NCBI RefSeq assembly: GCF_020400725.1 | Contig: NZ_JAINVG010000012.1 | Coordinates: 62,001 to 126,000 of the forward strand | Direction of reading: 5' to 3' | DNA from: Streptomyces sp. NK15101 | Lineage (GTDB): Bacteria; Actinomycetota; Actinomycetes; Streptomycetales; Streptomycetaceae | Length of the DNA: 64,000 nucleotides | Part shown: piece by piece, positions 32,556 through 40,870 of the stretch | How positions within the stretch are numbered: position 1 is the stretch's first letter | Layout: each line of letters begins with the position of its first letter | Translations under genes and position numbers: made by a program | The notes under the pieces: model-generated | What the model was told of the DNA's origin: nothing | Databases searched by the model: none | The model's input: the letters and a program-made list of their open reading frames with translations, nothing else

Positions 32556-34283
32556 ATGCTCGACCACCTGATCAAGGGCGCCACCGTCGTGGACGGCACC
32601 GGCGCCCCCGCCCGCGTCGCCGACGTCGGGATACGCGACGGCCGGATCGTCTTCCCCGGGGAAGGGGCCACGGCGCGTACCACCGAGGACGCCACCGGCC
32701 TCGTCCTCGCCCCAGGCTTCGTCGACCCGCACACCCACTACGACGCCCAGCTCTTCTGGGACCCGTACGCCACCCCGTCCATGAACCACGGCGTCACCAC
32801 CGTCGCCGGCGGCAACTGCGGCTTCACGCTCGCGCCGCTCCACCCCGACCGGCCCGAGGACGCCGACTACACGCGCCGGATGATGTCGAAGGTCGAGGGC
32901 ATGGCGCTCAAGGCCCTCGAAGAGGGTGTCGACTGGAGCTGGTCGTCCTTCGCCGAGTACCTGGACGCCCTCGACGGCCGGATCGCCGTCAACGCCGGTT
33001 TCATGGTCGGCCACTGCGCCCTGCGCCGGTACGTGATGGGCCCGGACGCGGTCGGCGGGCAGCCCGCTCCCGAACAGCTCGCGCAGATGGTGGCCCTCCT
33101 CAAGGAGGCCATGGACGCCGGCGCCTGGGGGCTCTCCACCACCCAGTCCTCGACGCACTCCGACGGCGACGGCGCCCCCGTCGCCTCCCGCCACGCGAGC
33201 CCCGCCGAGCTGATCGCCCTGTCGAAGGCCGTCGGCGAGCACGAGGGGACGCAGATCGAGGCCATCCTCGCGGGGTGCCTCGACCAGTTCTCCGACGAGG
33301 AGATCGAGCTGTTCGTCGAGATGACCGCCGCGGCCGGGCGGCCCCTCAACTGGAACGTCCTGACCATCGACGCCGCCGTCCCCGAGCGCGTCCCGCGCCA
33401 GCTCACCGCCTCCGAGCGGGCCCGGAAGTCCGGCGGCCGGATCGTGGCGCTCACGATGCCGATCCTCACCCCCATGAACATGTCCCTCGGCACCTTCTGC
33501 GCGCTCAACCTCATCCCGGGGTGGGGGGAGGTCCTCGGCCTTCCCGTGCCCGAGCGGATCGCCAGGCTCCGCGACCCGGAGGTACGCGCCGAGATGCTGC
33601 GGCGCGCGGACTCGAAGGAGGCCGGGGTCTTCCGGCGGCTCGCGCACTTCGGCAGGTACGTCATCGGGGACACGTACAGCAGGGAGAACGACGGTCTCAC
33701 CGGACGCGTCGTCGGCGACATCGCGGCCGAGCGCGGCCAGGACCCCTTCCAGGCCCTCGTCGAGATCTGCGCCAACGACGACCTGAGGACCGTGCTGTGG
33801 CCGATGCCCAGCGACAACGACCCGGCCTCCTGGGCGCTGCGCCGGGAGACCTGGGACCACGAGGACGTCATGCTCGGCGGCTCGGACGCGGGCGCGCACC
33901 TGGACCGGATGTGCGGCGCCCCGTACACGACCCGCTTCCTCGGCGACTGTCTGCGCGGCCGGAAGCTGGTTCCCCTGGAGCGGGCGGTGAAGATGCTGAG
34001 CGACGACCCGGCCCGGCTCTTCGGGCTCCGGGAGCGCGGCCGGATCGCGGAGGGCTTCCACGCCGACCTGGTCCTCTTCGACCCGGAGCGGATCGACGCG
34101 GGCCCGGCGACCCTGGTGCACGACCTGCCGGGGGACAGCCCGCGCCTGGACTCGCGGGCGGTCGGGATCGTGTCGGTGCGGGTCAACGGCGTGGAGACGG
34201 TACGGGACGACCAGGTGACCGGCGCGATCCCGGGGCGCGTCCTGCGCTCGGGCCGTGACACGAGGACGGTGAGCACGCGGTGA
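32556..34283 (+). CDS. N-acyl-D-amino-acid deacylase-like amidohydrolase
   Basis: A 575-residue metal-dependent amidohydrolase of the D-aminoacylase/dihydroorotase type. The start domain ILIKGATVVDGTG-like segment leads to GFVDPHTHYDAQLFWDP (HxH), then GVTTVAGGNCGF with the bridging Cys, and GGSDAGAHLDRMCGAPYTTRF with the late catalytic Asp. The C-terminal beta-domain ends at VRVNGVETV. Related enzymes hydrolyse N-acyl amino acids or cyclic amides. Its TGA overlaps the GTG of the aldehyde dehydrogenase (34280-34283). CGGAGAGGGA precedes the ATG. It is 495 bp downstream of the LLM gene, with repeats between, so cotranscription is uncertain. Confidence 0.85.
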   Translation: MLDHLIKGATVVDGTGAPARVADVGIRDGRIVFPGEGATARTTEDATGLVLAPGFVDPHTHYDAQLFWDPYATPSMNHGVTTVAGGNCGFTLAPLHPDRPEDADYTRRMMSKVEGMALKALEEGVDWSWSSFAEYLDALDGRIAVNAGFMVGHCALRRYVMGPDAVGGQPAPEQLAQMVALLKEAMDAGAWGLSTTQSSTHSDGDGAPVASRHASPAELIALSKAVGEHEGTQIEAILAGCLDQFSDEEIELFVEMTAAAGRPLNWNVLTIDAAVPERVPRQLTASERARKSGGRIVALTMPILTPMNMSLGTFCALNLIPGWGEVLGLPVPERIARLRDPEVRAEMLRRADSKEAGVFRRLAHFGRYVIGDTYSRENDGLTGRVVGDIAAERGQDPFQALVEICANDDLRTVLWPMPSDNDPASWALRRETWDHEDVMLGGSDAGAHLDRMCGAPYTTRFLGDCLRGRKLVPLERAVKMLSDDPARLFGLRERGRIAEGFHADLVLFDPERIDAGPATLVHDLPGDSPRLDSRAVGIVSVRVNGVETVRDDQVTGAIPGRVLRSGRDTRTVSTR

Positions 34284-35764
34284 CGACCGAGAACGTGAGG
34301 ACCGGGAACGTGAGGACCGAGAAGCTCTTCATCGGCGGGCAGTGGGTCGAGCCCGACGGCGGGCACTACGAGGTGATCGACCCCGCCTCCGAGGAGGTCG
34401 TCGGGCTCGCGCCCGAGGCCTCCCGGGCCCAGGTGCACGAGGCGGCCGCCGCCGCCCGCGAGGCCTTCGCGACATGGTCCCGCACGCGGCCCGAGGAGCG
34501 GGCGGCGATCCTCGACCGGGCCGCGGACCTGATGGCCCGGGACGCCGAGGCGAACACGCTCCTCGCCCGGGCCGAGACCGGCGCCACCACCGGCACCGCG
34601 CGCGGGATGCAGGTCGCCGTCGGCGCCTCCCGGTTCCGCCGGTACGCGCGCGGGGCGATGGAGCCGGTCGAGCAGGCGCTGCCCCCGCAGATCAACGAGG
34701 CCGGTCCGATGGGGAAGGCCGGGGTGTTCGGCGCGGTGGCGGTGCGGCGCCCGGTCGGTGTCGTCACCTGCATCACCTCGTACAACAACCCCTGGGCCAA
34801 CCCGGCCGGCAAGATCGCCCCGGCGCTCGCGATGGGCAACACGGTGCTCGTGAAGCCGGCCCCGCAGGACCCGCTCTCCGTGTACGCGATGACCCGGGCC
34901 CTGGAGGAGGCCGGGGTCCCGGCGGGCGTGGTGAACGTCGTCACCGGCTCCGCGCAGGCGGTCGGCGAGGCCGCCGTCGACTCCCCGGACGTCGACATGG
35001 TCTCCTTCACCGGCTCCACGGCCGTCGGGCAGGCGATCGGCGAGGTCTGCGGCCGCTCGCTCAAGCGGCAGCTGATGGAGCTGGGCGGGAAGGGGGCCGC
35101 GCTCGTCTTCGACGACGCCGACCTGGACTCGGCGGTGATGGGGATCGGCACGACCTTCGCCTTCTACAGCGGGCAGATCTGCACCGCCCCGACCCGGGTG
35201 CTGGCCCAGCGCGGGATCCACGATCGCCTGATCGAGAAGCTCACCGGCTGTCTGGCCTTCATGAAGGTGGGGGATCCGGCGGAGAAGGGGACGGTGGTCG
35301 GCCCGGTGATCTCGGCGGCCCACCGCGACCGGGTGGAGTCGTACGTGGAGCTGGGCAGGAAGGAAGGGGCGCGGGTCGTGGCGGGCGGCGAGCGTCCGGA
35401 CTTCGCGAAGGGCTTCTACGTGGCCCCGACGCTGCTCGCCGACTGCACCAACGAGATGCGGGTGGTGCGGGAGGAGATCTTCGGCCCGGTCGTGGTGGTC
35501 GTCCCCTTCGACGACGAGGAGGAGGGGATCGCGCTCGCCAACGACAGCGACTACGGGCTGATCGACTACGTCTGGTCGGGCGACGTGGCCCGCGCGTTCC
35601 GTGTCGCGGCCCGGCTGCGGGCCGGCGGGGTGGGCGTGAACACGATCGGCCGGAACATGGAGGCGCCGTTCGGCGGCTTCAAGAAGAGCGGTGTCGGGCG
35701 GGACGTGGGCTCGTACGCGCTGCACGCGTACAGCGAGCTGCAGGCGGTCGTCTGGCCGGGGTGA
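34280..35764 (+). CDS. NAD(P)-dependent aldehyde dehydrogenase
   Basis: A 494-residue ALDH-superfamily enzyme oxidising an aldehyde to an acid. SYNNPWANPAGKIAPALAMGNT, FTGSTAVGQAIG, Glu267 in MELGGKGAAL and the nucleophile Cys301 in GQICTAPTRVL are present. YGLIDYVWSGD and NTIGRNMEAPFGGFKKSGVGRD close the fold. GTG start overlaps the deacylase stop (GTGA), which implies translational coupling. It likely removes an aldehyde made by the LLM or deacylase step. Substrate unknown. Confidence 0.9.
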   Translation: MTTENVRTGNVRTEKLFIGGQWVEPDGGHYEVIDPASEEVVGLAPEASRAQVHEAAAAAREAFATWSRTRPEERAAILDRAADLMARDAEANTLLARAETGATTGTARGMQVAVGASRFRRYARGAMEPVEQALPPQINEAGPMGKAGVFGAVAVRRPVGVVTCITSYNNPWANPAGKIAPALAMGNTVLVKPAPQDPLSVYAMTRALEEAGVPAGVVNVVTGSAQAVGEAAVDSPDVDMVSFTGSTAVGQAIGEVCGRSLKRQLMELGGKGAALVFDDADLDSAVMGIGTTFAFYSGQICTAPTRVLAQRGIHDRLIEKLTGCLAFMKVGDPAEKGTVVGPVISAAHRDRVESYVELGRKEGARVVAGGERPDFAKGFYVAPTLLADCTNEMRVVREEIFGPVVVVVPFDDEEEGIALANDSDYGLIDYVWSGDVARAFRVAARLRAGGVGVNTIGRNMEAPFGGFKKSGVGRDVGSYALHAYSELQAVVWPG

Positions 35765-35887
35765 GGGCCGGGAGAACCGGAGCGAGGGCCGGGAGATGGC
35801 CCGGAAGAACCGGGGTGAGGACCGGCCCGAAAATTTCTCGGGAAAATTTTGAAACGGACATTTAGGGCGCTGCTGCGGTTCCCGCAT

Positions 35888-35967
35888 ATCGGACACTCGC
35901 CGCCGGACCTACCGGTTGGTCGGCCGGTGAGGTTGGTCGATCTTTCAATCATTGGCGAGTGTCCGAT
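35888..35967. promoter_or_regulatory. 14-bp inverted repeat spaced by 52 bases (permease upstream region)
   Basis: ATCGGACACTCGCC (35888-35901) and its exact complement (35954-35967) flank 52 bases, ending about 90 bases before the permease start. Such spacing suits two operator sites for a looping regulator rather than a terminator. An AT-rich AAAATTT pair (35830-35850), also able to pair as CCCGA/TCGGG, lies just upstream. Confidence 0.55.
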
Positions 35968-36056
35968 TCGACCCCCGCAATGCAAGGCGATGATCGATCA
36001 ATTGAGCGGAGTCTGTCCCTCCGGATATGGAAACCGCAGCATTTAACGTCGAGTTC

Positions 36057-37628
36057 ATGACTCAGGTGGACGTGCGGCCGCGGGCCGGAGACACGGTAGG
36101 GGGCGCCGACGCCCCGGGCGACGCCCATGGCGTGCGCACCAAGGGCCTCGGCGGGAATTCCGTCGGCCTCATGGGCAGCGCGGTCATCGGCATCTCCACC
36201 GTCGCCCCCGTCTACTGCCTGACCTCCACCCTCGGCTCCACCGCCGGCGAGGTCGGCCTGCAGATGCCCGCGGTCTTCCTCGCGGGCTTCCTGCCGATGC
36301 TGCTCGTCGCGTTCGCGTACCGCGAGCTCAACAAGCGCATGCCGGACTGCGGCACGTCCTTCACCTGGACCGTGAAGGCCTTCGGCCCCAAGGTCGGCTG
36401 GATGTGCGGCTGGGGCCTGGTGATCGCGACGATCATCGTGCTGTCCAACCTGGCGGGCGTCGCGACCTCGTACTTCTGGCTGCTCGCCGGGGAGGTCACC
36501 GGCAACCCCTCGATCGCCGCCCTGGACGACAACAAGGCCGTCCACATCCTCACCTGCCTCACCCTGATCGCCGCCGCGACCGCGATCAGCTACCGCGGCA
36601 TGACCGCCACGAAGGGCGTGCAGTACACCCTCGTCGGCCTCCAGCTGGCCGTCCTCGCGGTCTTCGTCGTGATGGCCTTCCAGAAGGCCGGCTCGGTCGA
36701 CTTCCCGACCGGCGCCTCCTTCTCCTGGTCCTGGCTGAACCCCTTCTCCGTCGGCTCCTTCGCGGCCTTCACCGCCGGCCTCTCGCTGTCGATCTTCATG
36801 TACTGGGGCTGGGACACCTGTCTCACGGCCAACGAGGAGACCACCGACAGCGACAAGACCCCGGGTCGCGCCGCGCTCATCTCGATGGTCGTCCTGGTCG
36901 GCTCCTACCTGGCCACCGGCATCGCCGCCCAGATGGTCGTCGGCTCCGGGGACAAGGGCCTCGGCCTCGCCAACCCGGAGACCTCCGACAACGTCTTCGC
37001 CGCCCTCGCGGGCCCGGTCATGGGCCCCGTCCTCGGCATCGCGCTCTTCGTCGCCGTCCTCGCCTCCGCCGCCGCGAGCCTGCAGACCACCTTCATCCCG
37101 GTCGCCCGCACGGTCCTCGCCATGTCCAGCTACGAGGCGCTGCCGCCGTCCTTCGCCCGGGTCCACCCCGTCTTCAAGGTCCCCGGCAAGGCCACGATCG
37201 TGGCCGGCGTCGCCACCGGCGTCTTCTACACCGTGATGACCCTGGTCAGCGAGAACGTCCTGGTCGACACCATCTACGCGCTCGGCCTGATGATCTGCTT
37301 CTACTACGCGCTGACGGCCTTCGCCTGCGTCTGGTTCTTCCGCAAGGAGCTCTTCGGCTCCGCCCGCGACCTCGCCTTCAAGGGCGTGATCCCGCTCCTC
37401 GGCGGCCTGATGCTCACCGCCGTCTTCGGCAAGACGCTCTACGACATGTGGGACCCGGCCTACGGCTCCGGCTCCGCGGTCTTCGGCGTCGGCTCGGTCT
37501 TCGTGATCGGCGTCGGCCTGCTGCTCCTCGGCGTGGTGATCATGCTGGTCATGCAGCGCAGGAGCCCCGCGTTCTTCCGCGGCGAGGTCCTGACCAAGGA
37601 GACCCCGTCGCTGGTGGTCGCGGACTGA
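36057..37628 (+). CDS. APC-family amino acid permease
   Basis: A 523-residue amino acid-polyamine-organocation transporter with about 12 hydrophobic segments. The N-terminal GLGGNSVGLMGSAVIGISTVAPVY holds the unwound helix-1 motif. The helix-6 region reads SLSIFMYWGWDTCLTANEET. It ends QRRSPAFFRGEVLTKETPSLVV. The start is uncertain: ATG 36057 and ATG 36027 both lack a strong ribosome site. The 14-bp inverted repeat upstream suggests regulation of its own. Substrate not predictable. A strong terminator follows. Confidence 0.87.
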   Translation: MTQVDVRPRAGDTVGGADAPGDAHGVRTKGLGGNSVGLMGSAVIGISTVAPVYCLTSTLGSTAGEVGLQMPAVFLAGFLPMLLVAFAYRELNKRMPDCGTSFTWTVKAFGPKVGWMCGWGLVIATIIVLSNLAGVATSYFWLLAGEVTGNPSIAALDDNKAVHILTCLTLIAAATAISYRGMTATKGVQYTLVGLQLAVLAVFVVMAFQKAGSVDFPTGASFSWSWLNPFSVGSFAAFTAGLSLSIFMYWGWDTCLTANEETTDSDKTPGRAALISMVVLVGSYLATGIAAQMVVGSGDKGLGLANPETSDNVFAALAGPVMGPVLGIALFVAVLASAAASLQTTFIPVARTVLAMSSYEALPPSFARVHPVFKVPGKATIVAGVATGVFYTVMTLVSENVLVDTIYALGLMICFYYALTAFACVWFFRKELFGSARDLAFKGVIPLLGGLMLTAVFGKTLYDMWDPAYGSGSAVFGVGSVFVIGVGLLLLGVVIMLVMQRRSPAFFRGEVLTKETPSLVVAD

Positions 37629-37654
37629 CGCCTTCCTGAGGCGTCCCGGAAACG

Positions 37655-37692
37655 CGAGGGTGGCGGGCCCGTGGGGGGTCCCGCCACCCTCG
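37655..37692 (+). terminator. Intrinsic terminator after the permease
   Basis: A perfect 13-bp stem (CGAGGGTGGCGGG and its complement) with a 12-base loop follows the permease stop by 26 bases. It probably also serves the convergent small gene at 37708-37926. Confidence 0.8.
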
Positions 37693-37707
37693 TTACGTTC
37701 GTACGGC

Positions 37708-37926
37708 TCAGTGGTGCCCGGGGAGCAGGCGCTCCACCGCCGCGTTGGCGGGCGGCAGGTCGGGGGTGCCGGCCGGCTTGGCCTTGGGGGTCAGGACGCC
37801 GCTGAGCGGGACGACCGAGGGAAGGTTCATGCCGCCGGTGTCGGCGGCCGCGGTCCCGGCGGCCGCGCCGGCGGCACCGGCGGCGGCGAAGACGGTCAGG
37901 GCGGCTGCGGTGAGGATCCTCTTCAT
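37708..37926 (-). CDS. Small secreted protein (72 aa)
   Basis: A signal peptide ([27 protein letters not shown]) is followed by a ~43-residue mature part, DTGGMNLPSVVPLSGVLTPK and a Pro/Ala-rich end. ATG 37926 is chosen because the upstream frame reads through a minisatellite. No cysteines, so it is not a short chaplin. Function unknown. Confidence 0.6.
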   Translation of the reverse strand: MKRILTAAALTVFAAAGAAGAAAGTAAADTGGMNLPSVVPLSGVLTPKAKPAGTPDLPPANAAVERLLPGHH

Positions 37927-37980
37927 GCCCGCTCCAACGCGGACGGCGCGGATCCGGTTACGACCGCGGGCCGCCCGCCG

Positions 37981-38076
37981 TGACGGCCACCGGGTCATCC
38001 GTGGTGACGGCCACCGGGTCACCCGTCGCGACGGCCACCGGGTCACCCGGCCCGACGGCTACCAGGTCGCGCCGGC
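37981..38076. repeat. Four 24-bp tandem repeats at a gene 3' end
   Basis: Units begin TGACGGCCACCGGGTCA (37981, 38005), CGACGGCCACCGGGTCA (38029) and CGACGGCTACCAGGTCG (38053). The last unit contains the stop codon of the convergent AhpD-like gene (CTA at 38059-38061), so the array seems to have grown from that gene end. Confidence 0.8.
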
Positions 38077-38517
38077 CGGCTGCCGGGTCGTCGCGTTGAT
38101 CCGGTTGAAGAGGTTGGTGACCCCGATCCACAGCACGATCTGGGACAGCTGCCTCTCGTCGTAGTGCCGGGCCGCCTCCTCCCACACCGCGTCAGGCACG
38201 GCGTCCGGGCGGTCCGCGAGCCGGGTCGCGTACTCGGCGAGGGCCAGCGCCGCCCGCTCCTCCTCCGTGAAGTACGGGGTCTCCCGCCAGGCCGCGACGG
38301 CGTGCAGCCGCTCGTCCGTCTCGCCCTCTTTCTGCGACTTCAGGGCCCCGCCGACCACGCAGTACCCGCAGCCGTTGATCTGGCTCGCCCGCAGGTGGAC
38401 CAGGTCGAGGGTGGTGGCGGGCACGTCGCCGCCCGACTGGACCGCCTTGACGAGCTGGAGGATCGCGGGCACGGCCTCGGGCAGGACGAGGGCGGGGTTG
38501 GTCATGCGTGCGGACAC
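38059..38517 (-). CDS. AhpD/carboxymuconolactone decarboxylase-like protein (copy 1)
   Basis: A 152-residue helical CMD-family protein. LVHLRASQINGCGYCVVGGALKSQ carries the redox CxxC. The downstream His of true AhpD (CxxCxxxH) is replaced by Gly. WRETPYFTEEERAALALAEYATRLAD and VLWIGVTNLFNRINATTRQP are typical of the actinobacterial branch annotated as peroxidase-related. GTG 38517 or ATG 38505 could start it; AAGGAG is close to the former. A paralogue lies at 38980-39447, on the far side of a divergent GNAT gene. Confidence 0.8.
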   Translation of the reverse strand: MSARMTNPALVLPEAVPAILQLVKAVQSGGDVPATTLDLVHLRASQINGCGYCVVGGALKSQKEGETDERLHAVAAWRETPYFTEEERAALALAEYATRLADRPDAVPDAVWEEAARHYDERQLSQIVLWIGVTNLFNRINATTRQPAGATW

Positions 38518-38540
38518 GGAGGACTCCTTAGGATGCGTGC

Positions 38541-39014
38541 ATGTATCGGGAGACGAACTGGGTGCTGCGCCCCGGCCGCGCCGAGGACGTCGAGGCGATG
38601 GCCGAGCTGCGGGCCGAGGCCATGCGCGACGACCTGGTGCGCCTCGGCCGCTACGACGAGCACCGGGTGCGACAGCGGCTCCGGGACGGCTTCTCGCCCG
38701 CGCACGCCTCGGTGATCGAACTGGACGGCGCCCTCGCCGGGTGCGTCACGGTGCGCCCGTACGAGAACGGCGAAGGGCTCTACCTGGAGCACTTCTACCT
38801 GGCCCCCGAGACCCGGGGCCTGGGCCTCGGGACGGCGGTGCTGCGCGAACTGCTCGCCCGGGCCGACGAGGCGGGCGTGCCCGTCCGCCTCGTGGTCCTG
38901 CAGGGCAGCGCGGCCCGCCGCCTCTACGAGCGGGAGGGATTCGGGCTGGAGTCCGAGGACCCGGTGGACGTGCTGATGGTCAGAACCCCACGCCCGCGGG
39001 CTGCCGCACGGTGA
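38541..39014 (+). CDS. GNAT-family N-acetyltransferase
   Basis: A 157-residue acetyltransferase. Motif A is LEHFYLAPETRGLGLGTAVLRELLARA (Q/RxxGxG/A region ~93-103), and the final strand is RRLYEREGFGLESEDPVDVLMV. The RAEDVEAMAELRAEAM start is also typical. Acceptor unknown. It lies head-to-head with AhpD-like copy 1 and its last 35 bases overlap the end of convergent copy 2. Confidence 0.85.
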   Translation: MYRETNWVLRPGRAEDVEAMAELRAEAMRDDLVRLGRYDEHRVRQRLRDGFSPAHASVIELDGALAGCVTVRPYENGEGLYLEHFYLAPETRGLGLGTAVLRELLARADEAGVPVRLVVLQGSAARRLYEREGFGLESEDPVDVLMVRTPRPRAAAR

Positions 39015-39447
39015 CGTTGAGCCGGTTGAACAGGTTGGTGACGGCGACCATCAGCACGATCGCGGCGAGCTGCTTCTCGTCGAAGTGGTCGGCGGCGGCG
39101 TCCCACACCTCGTCCGGCACCGCGTCCGAGACGTCGGCGAGCCGGGTCGCGGCCTCGGCGAGGGCGAGGGCCGCCCGCTCCTCGTCGGAGAAGTACGGCG
39201 CCTCGCGCCAGGCCGCGACCGCGAACAGCTTCTCGTCGCCGACCCCGTTCTTCTTGGCGCTCTTGGCGCCGTAGTCGACGCAGAAGCCGCAGTTGTTGAT
39301 CTGGCTGGCCCGCAGGTGCACCAGCTCCAGGATCGACTCGTCGACCCCGCCCTGACGGGTGGCCTTGAGCAGGTTCTGGATCGCCGGACCGGCGTCGGCC
39401 AGGACGTACGCGGGGTTGGTCATGCGGGCCTGGGGCGTGTGCGCCAT
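38980..39447 (-). CDS. AhpD/carboxymuconolactone decarboxylase-like protein (copy 2)
   Basis: A 155-residue paralogue of 38059-38517. It shares LVHLRASQIN-CGFCVDYGAKSAKK, WREAPYFSDEERAALALAEAATRLAD and VTNLFNRLNVTVRQPAG. CxxC is conserved and the AhpD His is again missing. ATG 39447 lies 8 bases after GAGGAG. Products likely act in peroxide or disulfide redox reactions; no partner is adjacent. Confidence 0.82.
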   Translation of the reverse strand: MAHTPQARMTNPAYVLADAGPAIQNLLKATRQGGVDESILELVHLRASQINNCGFCVDYGAKSAKKNGVGDEKLFAVAAWREAPYFSDEERAALALAEAATRLADVSDAVPDEVWDAAADHFDEKQLAAIVLMVAVTNLFNRLNVTVRQPAGVGF

Positions 39448-39556
39448 GGTGAGCACTCCTCGTTCTCCGTCGTTCGTGCGTCGCTTTCACTGCACTGACG
39501 GACCGCGCGCCGAGGATGTGACACGACCGGAGAACTTTTTCGACATTTTCTTCCGG

Positions 39557-39598
39557 GCCTCCGTGATCAGCCCTCCGTGATCAGGACTCCGCGATCAG
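39557..39598. repeat. Three 14-bp tandem repeats at the GNAT gene end
   Basis: GCCTCCGTGATCAG, CCCTCCGTGATCAG and GACTCCGCGATCAG follow one another. The last unit is coding (the Leu-Ile-Ala-Glu end of the GNAT on the minus strand), and the stop codon lies in the second. Confidence 0.75.
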
Positions 39599-40321
39599 AG
39601 CGGTCGCGATCGTGCGGAAGCCGAGCCGGCCGTAGAGCCGGGCCACGTCCGCGTCCGAGGCCGTGAGGAACACGAGCTCCACACCCCGGGCACGGGCGTC
39701 CGCCACCAGCGCGGCCGTGACCGCGAGCCCGAGGCCCCGGCGCCGCGCCGCCGGGACGGTGCCGACGCCGACCACCTCGGTGACGGGCCCGACGGGCTGG
39801 TGCTGGCCGGCCGCGAGGGCGCTCCCGTCGGCGTCCAGGGCCGCCGCGAGCCGCGTCCAGCCGGCCGTGATCCGGTCGGCGATCCGCGCGGCGGTGCCGG
39901 GCTGCGGCTCCGCCTCGAAGGCGGCGTACGGGGCGGCGACGGCGCTCTCCAGGGCGGGGTCGTCCGCGCCCACCATCCGTACGGTGAAGCCCTCGGGCTC
40001 CGGCACGGGGAGCGGCTCGCCCTCCAGGACCATCAGCGGGTGCTCGTGCACGGTGAGGCCGGTCGCCTCCACGGCGGCCCGCAGCCCCGGCGTCGTCTCC
40101 GCGACCCACTCGAAGGCCTCGGGCACCCCCAGTTCCCGCTGCCGGGCCCGCACCTTCTCCACGGCCTCCGGGGAGACCTCGCCCTCGTGCCCGAGCGCCG
40201 GGCGGGCGTAGTAGGGCCAGCCCCGCCCCTCCTGCACGAAGAGGGTCAGCGGTCCGAAGTCCTCGGCGCGGGCGGAGGAACGGGGGACGGTGTCGTAGTA
40301 CGTCTCGATTCGGTTCAGCAC
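39581..40321 (-). CDS. GNAT-family N-acetyltransferase (two-part)
   Basis: A 246-residue protein whose C-terminal ~115 residues are a GNAT domain (VVGVGTVPAARRRGLGLAVTAALVADA, ending ASDADVARLYGRLGFRTI). The N-terminal part (EDFGPLTLFVQEGRGWPYYARPALG) is a degenerate GNAT-like region common in Streptomyces. GTG 40321 is the likely start (VLNRIETYYDTVPR); the ribosome site is weak. Acceptor unknown. Confidence 0.8.
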   Translation of the reverse strand: MLNRIETYYDTVPRSSARAEDFGPLTLFVQEGRGWPYYARPALGHEGEVSPEAVEKVRARQRELGVPEAFEWVAETTPGLRAAVEATGLTVHEHPLMVLEGEPLPVPEPEGFTVRMVGADDPALESAVAAPYAAFEAEPQPGTAARIADRITAGWTRLAAALDADGSALAAGQHQPVGPVTEVVGVGTVPAARRRGLGLAVTAALVADARARGVELVFLTASDADVARLYGRLGFRTIATALIAES

Positions 40322-40434
40322 CCGGCAACGGTAGGGGGCGGAGGAGGAGGCCGCAGGCGGTTTTCGAACGGGTCGGAGGGAACCCGGGACGGCATGATCC
40401 GTCCCACGGCGCGCCCGTGGAACGAGGGGGAGCC

Positions 40435-40815
40435 ATGAGCCGCACCACGTACGCCTGCCCGGGCCGTCGTCGTACGCGATCGGCTGCCTCGGCGTCCCCG
40501 CCGAGCCGCCGCCGGCCCACGAGGTCCTGGGACGGATCTCGGCGCTCGCGCCGCTCGTGGCCGTCCTCGTCCTCGTGCGGCGGCGCAAGGCCGCCTTCAC
40601 GCGCCTGACGCGCGGACGGCACCGCGCCGAGGAGCTCTGGTCGCACGGCTGGTACCGCCACCGCTGCGGCACGGTCCACTTCGAGGGCGTCCCCGGTGAG
40701 GACCGGACCCCGCTCACGCTCCAGCGCTTCCGCGAGCGGGTCTCGGGTCTGGGAGCACGGCGGGTGCGGGGACCTGGCGGCGGAGCAGCGGGCGGTGGAC
40801 CCGGCCCGTTCCTGA
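40435..40815 (+). pseudogene. Frameshifted small gene of unknown function
   Basis: ATG 40435 after GAGGGGGAG starts MSRTTYACP. The coding frame then continues one base off as PSSYAIGCLGVPAEPPPAHE and RRRKAAFTRLTRGRHRAEELWSHGWYRHRCG, and again in another frame as RVWEHGGCGDLAAEQRAVDP to TGA 40813. Two lesions are needed. The second is plain: CGGGTCT is duplicated in tandem (40737-40743 and 40744-40750), adding 7 bases. The first is a one-base loss near 40463. Protein (~127 aa if repaired) is not recognised. Confidence 0.6.
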
Positions 40816-40870
40816 GAGCCGGCCCCCCGCACCCCTCGGAAATCCGCGTCCCACCCCCTACCGTGCCGCT

